The translations under genes and the position numbers were made by a program. Under the pieces are notes generated by a model, which saw nothing but the letters and a program-made list of their open reading frames with translations, had not been told where the DNA came from and searched no databases. Positions 24,553 through 32,516 of a stretch of DNA of 64,000 nucleotides are shown in pieces; the stretch's first letter is position 1, and every line of letters begins with the position of its first letter. The stretch covers positions 1 to 64,000 of the forward strand of contig NZ_JBHSHL010000025.1 in NCBI RefSeq assembly GCF_042652965.1, given 5' to 3'. This DNA comes from Filifactor villosus (GTDB taxonomy: Bacteria > Bacillota > Clostridia > Peptostreptococcales > Filifactoraceae).

Positions 24553-25185
24553 ATGTACTCCAAATTTTCTGTTGAACCGAAAAAACTGAAAAAAGTTGCC
24601 GTGGTTATAGTTTGTCTTGTAGCGGTCTTTATGATACAGAAACTGAGAATGCCCTACTACAAGATCCCTCCGAGGCAAGAAGCTGTTGACCGGGAACAAG
24701 TCTTGTCGTCGGATGTAGAAGAAGGCAAAGAAGAAGTCTTGGATATGGAACCTCATAAGGTGGTGATCTATGTAACCGGAGAAGTAAAACAGCCCGGGAT
24801 CGTAGAACTCTCCTCCGATATGAGGTTGAAAGATGCGCTGCAGATGGTTGGAGGGTTTACGGCGGAAGCGGACATCAACAGTATCAATTTGGCTCAAAAA
24901 GTCGAGGATGAAAGGCATTACGTTGTAACAAAAATCGGTGAAACTATTACTGAGGCCGGGATTCCATCTTCGTCTACATCGAAAGAAGACAGTTTGATAA
25001 ACATCAATATAGCGACTGCGGAAGAGCTTAAGCGTTTGGACGGGATCGGAGACGGACTTGCTCAAAGGATCATAAATCATAGAACGGAGCAGGGGGCTTT
25101 TTCTTCCATAGAGGAGATCAAGAATGTGAACGGGATCGGAGAAAAAAAGTTTGAGGCGATCAAAGACAGTATCTGTGTGAAGTGA
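24553..25185 (+). CDS. comEA: ComEA-type helix-hairpin-helix DNA-binding protein
   Basis: 210 residues. One membrane anchor near the N-terminus (about 15-32), an SLBB domain (about 70-130: VVIYVTGEVKQPGIVELSS), a linker, and two HhH motifs at the C-terminus (ATAEELKRLDGIGDGLAQRI and NVNGIGEKKFEAIKD). This is the ComEA receptor for incoming DNA in competence. comEC is not next to it, so activity depends on genes elsewhere. Start at 24553 has GGAGGGGAG upstream; a TTG at 24532 is unlikely. Confidence 0.85.
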   Translation: MYSKFSVEPKKLKKVAVVIVCLVAVFMIQKLRMPYYKIPPRQEAVDREQVLSSDVEEGKEEVLDMEPHKVVIYVTGEVKQPGIVELSSDMRLKDALQMVGGFTAEADINSINLAQKVEDERHYVVTKIGETITEAGIPSSSTSKEDSLININIATAEELKRLDGIGDGLAQRIINHRTEQGAFSSIEEIKNVNGIGEKKFEAIKDSICVK

Positions 25186-25219
25186 TAGAAGATGGGAGAA
25201 GAACTTTTTTATTAAGCTG

Positions 25220-25342
25220 ATACCGCATAAGGGGAAACTTCCGATATTCTTATGAGTGCATAAAATATGAAAGTCCTTGGGAACGATAGATCCAAGACTT
25301 TTATTGTTCATATAACTCGGACTTTATGCTGATTTTCAGTGT
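25220..25342. repeat. Family C palindromic repeat
   Basis: ATACCGCATAAGGGGAAAC on the left; ACTTTATGCTGATTTTCAG on the right. Inner segments GTCCTTGG..CCAAGACTTT pair to form a hairpin. Possibly the comEA terminator. Confidence 0.5.
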
Positions 25343-25460
25343 CTTGAGTCTATGATGAAATTATAGCGGAGAAGTATTTTGACAAGTCAGGATGTTTATT
25401 TTTCGTTTGGAAGATTTTTTGTTACCTTAGATAGCAAAAAACAAAGGGAGGGGGAGCTTT

Positions 25461-25937
25461 GTGTCGGAAAAGAAAACAAATGCCATGAGGATTTTGGAGA
25501 AACATAAGGTGGCTTATCAGACCCTGCATTACTCTATCGATGAGGAACACTTGGATGCAGTAACGGTAGCTAAAGAGGTGGGAAAGGATATTGCACTTGT
25601 CTATAAGACCCTCATTCTTCAAGGAAGCGATCGAAACTACTATGTATGTGTGATCAACGGAGCGGATGAGCTTGACTTGAAAAAGACGGCGAAGGCCTTT
25701 GATCTTAAAAGTATCGATATGATACAGGTCAAGGACATCAACAAAATAACGGGCTATATTCGAGGAGGCTGTTCTCCAATAGGGATGAAGAAGCTGTATC
25801 CGACTCTCTTTGACAAGAAGGCCCAAGATTTGGAATACATTGTCGTCAGTGGAGGACGAAGGGGAATACAGATGGAGGTTAAGACTTGTGAACTCGTTGC
25901 CTTGAGCGATGGCAGGTATGCCGATATCATCAAGTAA
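25461..25937 (+). CDS. YbaK/EbsC-type Cys-tRNA(Pro) deacylase
   Basis: 158 residues. The YbaK fold hydrolyses Cys mis-attached to tRNA-Pro. Conserved stretches: AVTVAKEVGKD, VYKTLILQG (Lys in the active site), and GYIRGGCSPIGMKK with VVSGGRRGIQMEV near the C-terminus. Starts with GTG at 25461, behind the very strong site AGGGAGGGGG. Transcribed alone; a small CCCTT/AAGGG hairpin followed by a T7 run at 25984-26018 may end it. Confidence 0.88.
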   Translation: MSEKKTNAMRILEKHKVAYQTLHYSIDEEHLDAVTVAKEVGKDIALVYKTLILQGSDRNYYVCVINGADELDLKKTAKAFDLKSIDMIQVKDINKITGYIRGGCSPIGMKKLYPTLFDKKAQDLEYIVVSGGRRGIQMEVKTCELVALSDGRYADIIK

Positions 25938-26047
25938 CGGATGGAAGCAAGACGGTTCTTTACAATAAGGGTTTTTGTTCCGGCCCTTTTCGGGAAGGGT
26001 AGGGATAAAGCTCTTTTTTTGTTGATACTAAAACCTAATTAACACTA

Positions 26048-26157
26048 ATACTATTCTCCAATAGAAGTATGGATATATTTATTCTGCGACCGTGAAAATC
26101 ACTTTTATATTCTGTTGGGTACAGGTTGTTGATATCCATAACTCAAATATATAGTAT
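26048..26157. repeat. Family B palindromic repeat
   Basis: ATACTATTCTCCAATAG to AAATATATAGTAT, 110 bases, reverse orientation, very similar to 1851-1962. Confidence 0.65.
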
Positions 26158-26164
26158 AAAACAC

Positions 26165-26252
26165 ATATCATGACCTATTATAACTGAAAAACAATTTGGA
26201 GGATGTTATGCTTCAACGCGTTCAAACTGCAAATTCTAATAGATAATGGTAT
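26165..26252. repeat. Family A repeat, 5'-truncated
   Basis: Keeps AACTGAAAAACAATTTGGAGGAT and the right end TAATAGATAATGGTAT; the left end is missing where it meets the B copy. Confidence 0.5.
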
Positions 26253-26380
26253 AAGACAGTTCCTTTAAGAAATTTGTAAGAACTATGGTAAGGTTTTTTT
26301 CATATTCTTGTGCTAGGATAAGAGTAAGAGATATCTCGAAGAAGAACTTCTTCTTCCAAATTACCGCGGGAGGAATGAAC

Positions 26381-27079
26381 TTGAAACAATATAAGATACT
26401 GGTCGTAGACGACGATTATGAAATTGCAAACTCGATACGCATCTATTTGTCGAACCAAAACTATCTCGTGCATTTGGCACATGACGGTCTGCAGGCCCTC
26501 CAAATTTTTGAGAAGGAAGAGATTGACCTTGTCATCATGGACCTTATGATGCCCAAGATGAATGGAGAGGATGCCACGATGAAAATTCGTGAGAAGAGTA
26601 TTGTTCCTATTATCATGCTCTCTGCGAAATCGGAGGATGTCGATAAGATCATGGGACTCAATATCGGTGCGGACGACTATATCACCAAGCCCTTCAACCC
26701 TATGGAACTCATTGCAAGGGTCAACTCCGCTCTTCGTCGCTATGCCAAATACGGAACAAGCCAAGGTGTCGGAACGGATAAGGTCATTCGTATCGGAGGT
26801 ATAGAACTCGATGAGGAAAGCAAGCAGTTGAGGGTTGATGACAATGAGGTTAGGGTAACTCCTCTGGAATACAAGATCCTCCTTCTTTTGATGAGCCATC
26901 CGGGTCGGGTGTTTTCTATTGAGGAGATCTATGAAAGGGTTTGGGAGGAGCCGGCTTATAGTCCGGAGACCGTAACGGTCCATATCCGAAGGATAAGGGA
27001 GAAGATAGAGATCAATCCCAAAGACCCCAGATATTTGAAGGTCGTTTGGGGCATCGGATACAAATTTGAAAAACATTGA
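26381..27079 (+). CDS. OmpR/PhoB-family response regulator
   Basis: 232 residues. Receiver domain (1-115) with the acidic pocket in VVDDDYE, phospho-acceptor Asp in VIMDLMMPKMNGED, and Lys in YITKPFNP. A C-terminal winged helix (about 135-230) has EYKILLLLMSHPGRVF and VTVHIRRIREKIE. A TTG at 26381 is favoured because GGGAGG lies 7 bases upstream; the ATG at 26375 is too close. The partner kinase starts 11 bases after the stop. Confidence 0.9.
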   Translation: MKQYKILVVDDDYEIANSIRIYLSNQNYLVHLAHDGLQALQIFEKEEIDLVIMDLMMPKMNGEDATMKIREKSIVPIIMLSAKSEDVDKIMGLNIGADDYITKPFNPMELIARVNSALRRYAKYGTSQGVGTDKVIRIGGIELDEESKQLRVDDNEVRVTPLEYKILLLLMSHPGRVFSIEEIYERVWEEPAYSPETVTVHIRRIREKIEINPKDPRYLKVVWGIGYKFEKH

Positions 27080-27089
27080 GGTGAAGATC

Positions 27090-29645
27090 ATGCAAGAGAA
27101 GGATCATATAGAAAAGAAAGAAGTTGAAATACAGGAGGTACAAACCGAAGAACAGTCGGATCGCAGAGAAGAGAGGGAGATCTTTCTCGTAGAAGAAGAG
27201 GAAGTGCCCCCAAAGAGCAAGCGTCTGAAAATAAGATGGGAGGAAAAACGCGATTTTAAGAACCGAAGGGAAGAGATAAGGGAGGAAGGGGAAGAGAGGG
27301 GATTTTTTGCCTCCGGAGCAAAGACGACAACCCTGATCTTCTTGATCTCCCTACTTATCATAAGCATGTATCCTCTTATCTTAAAAACCTTGGAACGCCA
27401 CTACCCTCAAATCTCTTATATCAACAGTGAAAACTATGTAAGTGATAACTTTGAGACGATATGGGATGCCTGGACGGTGGGACGCTTAGAGAACCAATCT
27501 CAAAGAGGAGATGCTTCCGTGATCCTTGATATCGAGCAGGAGGGTATGCAAACGGAAACGGTTCTCATAACAAGCCACAACGACGAAAATACAGTAAGCT
27601 ACAACGGAGGAAAACCTCGGTTGATGTATTACATCGCAGACAAAGAGAAGAAACATATTGCGACTAATCTGGAGAAGGATGAACTGAACAAACTGTATGA
27701 CGAGAAAAACAAGCAGGTCTACGCCCGTTACCTCATCTACCCTGACGGAAGGGTGGAACAGATCAGGATGGTCGGAGTTGACAAGTATGAAAAATATATG
27801 AATCAGATGCATCGCCGTATCCTCGCCCAATTGGGTCCGACAAGGGATGAGGACTTCTATATCCGCAATGCTGCGAATAAATACGGCTTTCGCTATAAAG
27901 AAGAAGACACTCAGAGGTTCAGGTCTTATCAAAACGAGTTTGAGTTTGATAAAGAAGGAAACTATATCATCTCAAAAGGGGAGGAATATAGAGAAGCTCC
28001 TGACGAGAAGACGAGGGAAGAGGCAAAGAGGAAGATATCGAGACTCCTCAAAGAAGCGGAAGAACTCAACAAGTTGATGCAGGGAGAACAGGAACTTGTC
28101 TTCTACTTTACCTCCGAAAATATAAGTCTTGAAAACCCGGAGTTTTTCTACGGATATATGGAGTATAATTCGATGAGATCCGCCCTTTTGATTGCTCTTT
28201 TGGCGCTGGCGGGGATCCTCCTTGTCTTCCTGATCGCCCTCCTTGTACCCTATAAGAGACAGAGAAAGGCGGGGATTGTCAGGGTATTCAATCATATGTT
28301 TCTGGAACTGAAGTTTCTTGTCCCCCTCGGTGTGGGAGGCCTCATCGTCGGTGGCGGGGTCGCGATGGCCGAGAGCGGTCTTCTGCTTTTGCCCTATCAA
28401 AAACTGAGGGTCTATTCTCCCGTGGAAGACTTGATCTTTCGGATCATGGAGGGAAACAACGCTCATTATTTTGTGTTTGCAGCCCTTGTCGCCTTCTTCG
28501 GTCTGTTGTTTGTCTACCTCTGTACGACCTACTTTAAGTACATCTACTATATGGGTTTTATCGAAGGAGTCTTTAAGAACAGTATATTCGGACGATCAAT
28601 CAGTGCGGTTATAGGTTTTGTGTACAGACCTCTTCGAACCCTGTTGCGTTTGGATCTCGACAAAAACTTTAAGATGAAGTGGCTCCTTGTCGTTATCGGA
28701 CACTGCCTGTTTATCTTTTTCTCCTACCTGTTCTCCGGCGGAGATGCGGTGAGTTTTCTGTTTGCCTATGTGCTTTACAGTGCGGCTCTGTTCTACTTTT
28801 CGACCAAGTTCCTCCAGAACCTTTCCTATATTCAGGCCTATACCGGGGAGCTCGCCGGAGGAAGGTTCGACTTGCAGGCAGAGGAGGAGGTCGGAGTCTT
28901 TTCTCCTATGGCGAAGAACCTCAACTCCATCAAGGAAGGATTTAAGATTGCAGTGGAGGAGGAGACGAGAAGTCAGAATATGAAGACGGAGTTGATCTCG
29001 AACGTATCCCACGACCTCAAAACTCCCTTGACCTCGATTATCAACTATTCCGACCTTCTCCAAAAGGAAGGTCTCGGAGAGAAGGAAAGACAGGAGTACA
29101 TCGACATCATCCACAAAAAGTCTCAGAGACTCAAGGTGTTGATCGAAGACCTGTTTGAGGCGAGTAAAGCAAGCAGCGGGAACATCTCCATCCAAAAGGA
29201 GGAGCTTAACATCATCTCTCTCCTGCAACAGACCCTTGGAGAGCTGGAGGAGAAGATAGAAAAAAGCAGGCTGGATTTTCGCCCGGACCTTCCCAAAGAA
29301 CCTGTGATCTGCTTTATTGACGGACGAAGGACCTACCGCATCTTCTCCAACATCATCGGAAACATCACCAAGTATGCGATGGAGGGCACGAGGGTCTACA
29401 TCGATGCAAGAGCGGAGGCAGGAGAGGTCCGGTTCATATTCAAGAACATCTCCAACTATGAGATGAACTTCGATGCGCAGGAGATTACCGAGAGGTTCCG
29501 CCGTGGAGACGAGTCCAGAAACACCGAAGGTTCCGGATTGGGGCTTGCCATCGCCAAGAGTTTGATTGAACTTCAGGGAGGAAGGATCGAGATTGAAGTG
29601 GACGGAGATTTGTTCAAACTGACAGCTACCTTTCCGACGCTGTAG
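27090..29645 (+). CDS. Membrane sensor histidine kinase
   Basis: 851 residues. Unusual layout: a highly charged cytoplasmic N-tail (1-75, Glu/Arg-rich), one membrane helix (about 80-100), a roughly 260-residue external region, then five or so helices (about 360-575), and the kinase core. The dimerisation histidine is in SNVSHDLKTPL (about 641), the N-box in SNIIGNITKY (about 754), and the G-box in GSGLGLAIAK (about 815). The signal is unknown; the multi-helix sensor resembles Clostridia kinases that watch the cell envelope. Start chosen at 27090 (GAGGTGA upstream). Operon with the regulator. Confidence 0.9.
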   Translation: MQEKDHIEKKEVEIQEVQTEEQSDRREEREIFLVEEEEVPPKSKRLKIRWEEKRDFKNRREEIREEGEERGFFASGAKTTTLIFLISLLIISMYPLILKTLERHYPQISYINSENYVSDNFETIWDAWTVGRLENQSQRGDASVILDIEQEGMQTETVLITSHNDENTVSYNGGKPRLMYYIADKEKKHIATNLEKDELNKLYDEKNKQVYARYLIYPDGRVEQIRMVGVDKYEKYMNQMHRRILAQLGPTRDEDFYIRNAANKYGFRYKEEDTQRFRSYQNEFEFDKEGNYIISKGEEYREAPDEKTREEAKRKISRLLKEAEELNKLMQGEQELVFYFTSENISLENPEFFYGYMEYNSMRSALLIALLALAGILLVFLIALLVPYKRQRKAGIVRVFNHMFLELKFLVPLGVGGLIVGGGVAMAESGLLLLPYQKLRVYSPVEDLIFRIMEGNNAHYFVFAALVAFFGLLFVYLCTTYFKYIYYMGFIEGVFKNSIFGRSISAVIGFVYRPLRTLLRLDLDKNFKMKWLLVVIGHCLFIFFSYLFSGGDAVSFLFAYVLYSAALFYFSTKFLQNLSYIQAYTGELAGGRFDLQAEEEVGVFSPMAKNLNSIKEGFKIAVEEETRSQNMKTELISNVSHDLKTPLTSIINYSDLLQKEGLGEKERQEYIDIIHKKSQRLKVLIEDLFEASKASSGNISIQKEELNIISLLQQTLGELEEKIEKSRLDFRPDLPKEPVICFIDGRRTYRIFSNIIGNITKYAMEGTRVYIDARAEAGEVRFIFKNISNYEMNFDAQEITERFRRGDESRNTEGSGLGLAIAKSLIELQGGRIEIEVDGDLFKLTATFPTL

Positions 29646-29651
29646 GGATAG

Positions 29652-29697
29652 ATACCGCATCATTCGAAAAGCCGGAAACTTGACTTTGTACGGTATT
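29652..29697. repeat. Short family C-type hairpin
   Basis: ATACCGCATCATTCGAAAA ... TGTACGGTAT; only the ends of a C element remain. It may act as the kinase operon terminator. Confidence 0.4.
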
Positions 29698-29745
29698 TCC
29701 ATAGAACTTCGTTTTGTCCTGTCCGAAAGAAAAACTTCGATAGTG

Positions 29746-29775
29746 TTGACAGAAGGACGAGGACTGATTTATAAT
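29746..29775 (+). promoter_or_regulatory. Sigma-A promoter of htpG
   Basis: TTGACA at 29746-29751, 18-base spacer, TATAAT at 29770-29775. The consensus hexamers imply a strong promoter, which fits negative control by the CIRCE element just downstream. Confidence 0.85.
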
Positions 29776-29783
29776 AAGAGTTG

Positions 29784-29810
29784 TTAGCAATCAACGCGAT
29801 AGAGTGCTAA
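29784..29810 (+). promoter_or_regulatory. CIRCE element (HrcA operator) upstream of htpG
   Basis: TTAGCAATC-N9-GAGTGCTAA; the consensus is TTAGCACTC-N9-GAGTGCTAA, so one base in the left arm differs. Flanking AAGAGTTG and CAACTCTT extend the palindrome to 29777-29818. It starts 8 bases after the -10 box, the usual place for HrcA repression. The transcript would carry a 190-base leader before htpG. Confidence 0.9.
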
Positions 29811-30000
29811 CAACTCTTATTTATATATAAGTGCAGTATTTTTCCAAGTTCTTTACAGATCGGGCAGGACAAAAGAGAAGAACGAACGGGACCGGGTGAA
29901 TATAGGGGTGCTGTTTGTAAAATTCATACTTCACCGTTTTGTTAAGGAATGAGGAGGCACTGAGATATATGAAAAAATAAATCGAGACGGAGGAAACACT

Positions 30001-31869
30001 ATGGAGAAAAAACAGTTTAAGGCGGAATCCAAACGGTTGATGGAGCTTATGATTCATTCCATCTATACGCATAAAGAGATCTTTTTGAGGGAGCTGATCT
30101 CCAATGCGAGCGATGCGATCGACAAACTCTACTATGAGGCCCTAACCAATGAAGAACTGACCTTCAACAAGGACGACTACTATATTCATCTTTCGGCAGA
30201 CAAGGAAGGAAGGACCTTAACCATTGAGGATACCGGCATCGGGATGAACATGGAAGAGCTTGAGAACAACTTGGGGACCATCGCTCAGAGCGGTTCTCTG
30301 GCATTTAAGGAAGGACTGGAAAAAGAAGAAGGCTTCGACATCATAGGTCAGTTCGGAGTGGGATTCTACTCCGCCTTTATGGTCGCCGACAAAGTCAGTG
30401 TCCTGACCAAGCGTTTGGGCGAAGATCAGGCCTATCTGTGGGAGTCCGAAGGAGTCGAAGGCTACACGATCACGGAAGCTCAGAAGGACAAGAGCGGAAC
30501 GAAGATCACCATTTGGCTCAAAGAAAACACCGAAGACGAAAACTACGATGAATACTTAGAGTCTTATTACCTTCGCAGTCTGGTCAAGAAGTATTCCGAT
30601 TTTATCTCTTATCCGATCAAGACCGAGGTCGAAAAGAGCAGGCTGAAAGAAGGCAGTGAGGACGAGTATGAAGAATACACCGAGGTGCAGACGCTCAACA
30701 GCATGGTTCCTCTCTGGAGAAAGAACAAGAACGAATTGAAGGACGAGGACTATGAGAATTTCTACCACGAAAAACACTACGGTTTCGACAAACCTGTCAG
30801 TCACCTCCACCTTCATGTGGATGGGATGATAAGATACGACTCCGTTCTGTTCCTGCCTTCCAAGCCCTCTTACGACTTCTATACTCCGGACTACGAAAAA
30901 GGTCTAGAACTTTACAGTTCGGGAGTTTTGATTATGCAGAAGTGTGCAGATCTGCTTCCCGATTATTTCAGCTTTGTCAAAGGAATGGTCGATTCCGAGG
31001 ATTTGTCTCTCAATATCTCTCGTGAATTGTTGCAGCACGACAGACAACTCAAGGCGATTGCAAAGAATATCAAGGGCAAGATCAAGGGAGAACTCGAAAA
31101 TCTTCTTAAAAATGAACGGGAGAAGTATGAGGCCTTCTTCAGGGAGTTCGGTCGTCAGCTCAAATACGGAGTTTACAGCGACTTTGGGGCAAACAAGGAG
31201 ACTTTGCAGGATCTTCTCCTGTTCACCTCGTCCTTTGAAGACAAGTTGAGTACCTTGGCGGAGTATGTCGGTCGAATGAAGGAGGACCAAAAATACATCT
31301 TCTATGCAACCGGATCTTCTCTTTCTAAACTCAAGAAACTCCCTCAGGCGGAGCTGCTCTTGGATAAAGGGTATGAGATCCTCTATCTGACCGATGACGT
31401 GGATGAGTTCGCTCTCAAGATGATGGCAAACTATGAGGAGAAGGAGTTCAAGAACATCTCTTCCAAGGACTTGGGTCTGGATGAAGATGAAGTCAAGGAA
31501 GAAGAGTTGAACGAGGAGGAAAAGAACCTCTTGGTTTCGATGAAGGAGATCCTTGGGGACAAGGTGTCCGAGATCAAGGCTACCAACCGCTTAAAGACGC
31601 ATCCCGTCTTTCTTTCGGCAGGCGGAGATATCTCTATCGAGATGGAGAAGGTTCTCAGTAATATGCCGGGCAATCCGGGGATGAAAGCGGATAAGGTTTT
31701 GGAGATCAACAGAAAGCATGAGATTTTCAGTAAGCTGCTCAAGTTCAAGGATGAGGAAGCTATGCTTATACTCTATACCAATCTTCTGTATCAACAGGCG
31801 AGGTTGATCGAAGGACTGGAGATCGAAGACCCGGTCGAGTTTACAAACGATATCTGCAAACTTATGTAA
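30001..31869 (+). CDS. htpG: Chaperone HtpG (Hsp90)
   Basis: 622 residues. N-terminal GHKL ATPase: LRELISNASDAIDKL, DTGIGM, and GQFGVGFYSAFMV. The middle domain (SLNISRELLQ) and the C-terminal dimerisation domain are complete. Hsp90 assists late folding and stress survival in the cytosol. Ribosome site ACGGAGGAAAC. Single-gene transcript under a sigma-A promoter and CIRCE, so it should be induced by heat through loss of HrcA binding. Confidence 0.97.
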   Translation: MEKKQFKAESKRLMELMIHSIYTHKEIFLRELISNASDAIDKLYYEALTNEELTFNKDDYYIHLSADKEGRTLTIEDTGIGMNMEELENNLGTIAQSGSLAFKEGLEKEEGFDIIGQFGVGFYSAFMVADKVSVLTKRLGEDQAYLWESEGVEGYTITEAQKDKSGTKITIWLKENTEDENYDEYLESYYLRSLVKKYSDFISYPIKTEVEKSRLKEGSEDEYEEYTEVQTLNSMVPLWRKNKNELKDEDYENFYHEKHYGFDKPVSHLHLHVDGMIRYDSVLFLPSKPSYDFYTPDYEKGLELYSSGVLIMQKCADLLPDYFSFVKGMVDSEDLSLNISRELLQHDRQLKAIAKNIKGKIKGELENLLKNEREKYEAFFREFGRQLKYGVYSDFGANKETLQDLLLFTSSFEDKLSTLAEYVGRMKEDQKYIFYATGSSLSKLKKLPQAELLLDKGYEILYLTDDVDEFALKMMANYEEKEFKNISSKDLGLDEDEVKEEELNEEEKNLLVSMKEILGDKVSEIKATNRLKTHPVFLSAGGDISIEMEKVLSNMPGNPGMKADKVLEINRKHEIFSKLLKFKDEEAMLILYTNLLYQQARLIEGLEIEDPVEFTNDICKLM

Positions 31870-31920
31870 TATCACTTGTTGAAAGTGCCTGCGGAAGCAT
31901 TGCGAGTGATATGAAGAAGT

Positions 31921-32055
31921 AGCGTACAATTCGAACCGTCAGCATAAAATTCATTTGATAAAAAGGATAGACTTCCTAAAAATATTGATTTGACAAAGTT
32001 CTGTTTTTCTATGGGTTCATAGGAAAACCAAGAGTCCGCTTTTGTGTGGTATTTT
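31921..32055. repeat. Family C palindromic repeat
   Basis: GCGTACAATTCGAACCGTCAG ... TTTTGTGTGGTATTTTT. Shares ATTGATTTGACAAAG with the copy at 43615. It lies between htpG and the glutaredoxin-like gene. Confidence 0.5.
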
Positions 32056-32141
32056 TCGCGGATCGCAACAAACAGGAAAAGTGATTAGTGTAAACTCACA
32101 GGGGGTAGAGATAAAATATTCATATCAAAAGGAGGATGAGT

Positions 32142-32411
32142 ATGAAACCGGTATATATGTTGATCACGGATTGGTGTCCTCACTGTAAGAGGGCGAAGGA
32201 ATGGATGAAAGAGCTTGTTGAGGAAAATCCCGAATATGCGAAGGTAGAGATTGAGATCATTGATGAGGAAAAAACTCCTGAAAAAATCAAAGAGCACAAC
32301 TTCAATTATTATTATGTGCCAACCTACTATGTTGAAGGAGACAAGGTGCATGAGGGAGTGCCTACCAAGGAGATCATAAAGTCCGTATATGAGAAGGCTC
32401 TTGGAAGATAG
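32142..32411 (+). CDS. Glutaredoxin/thioredoxin-like protein with CPHC motif
   Basis: 89 residues. Thioredoxin fold: strand YMLITDW then the active-site CPHC, helix KRAKEWMKELVEE, and the cis-proline segment VPTYYVEGDKVHEGVPT. A dithiol reductase role is likely; the reducing partner is unknown. Start at 32142 is used because AGGAGG lies 6 bases upstream; the ATG at 32136 abuts it. Monocistronic. Confidence 0.87.
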   Translation: MKPVYMLITDWCPHCKRAKEWMKELVEENPEYAKVEIEIIDEEKTPEKIKEHNFNYYYVPTYYVEGDKVHEGVPTKEIIKSVYEKALGR

Positions 32412-32461
32412 GGTAGTGTAATCAAATAAGTGAAAGAAGTTTTGATGTTGTGAAAAACAAA

Positions 32462-32497
32462 CAAGCCGCTGCGGATGCTCGTAGCGGCTTGTTCTTT
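32462..32497. terminator. Convergent terminator for the glutaredoxin-like and PBP genes
   Basis: CAAGCCGCTgCG/CGtAGCGGCTTG stem with a short loop and TTCTTT after it on the plus strand; A-rich sequence on the other side lets it work for the minus-strand PBP gene too. Confidence 0.75.
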
Positions 32498-32516
32498 AAA
32501 AGGATAGCTCTTTTCC

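Noticed and set aside
28596..29702. Long antisense frame opposite the histidine kinase
   Set aside because: It mirrors the codon pattern of the real gene on the other strand, has no ribosome site and no family match.
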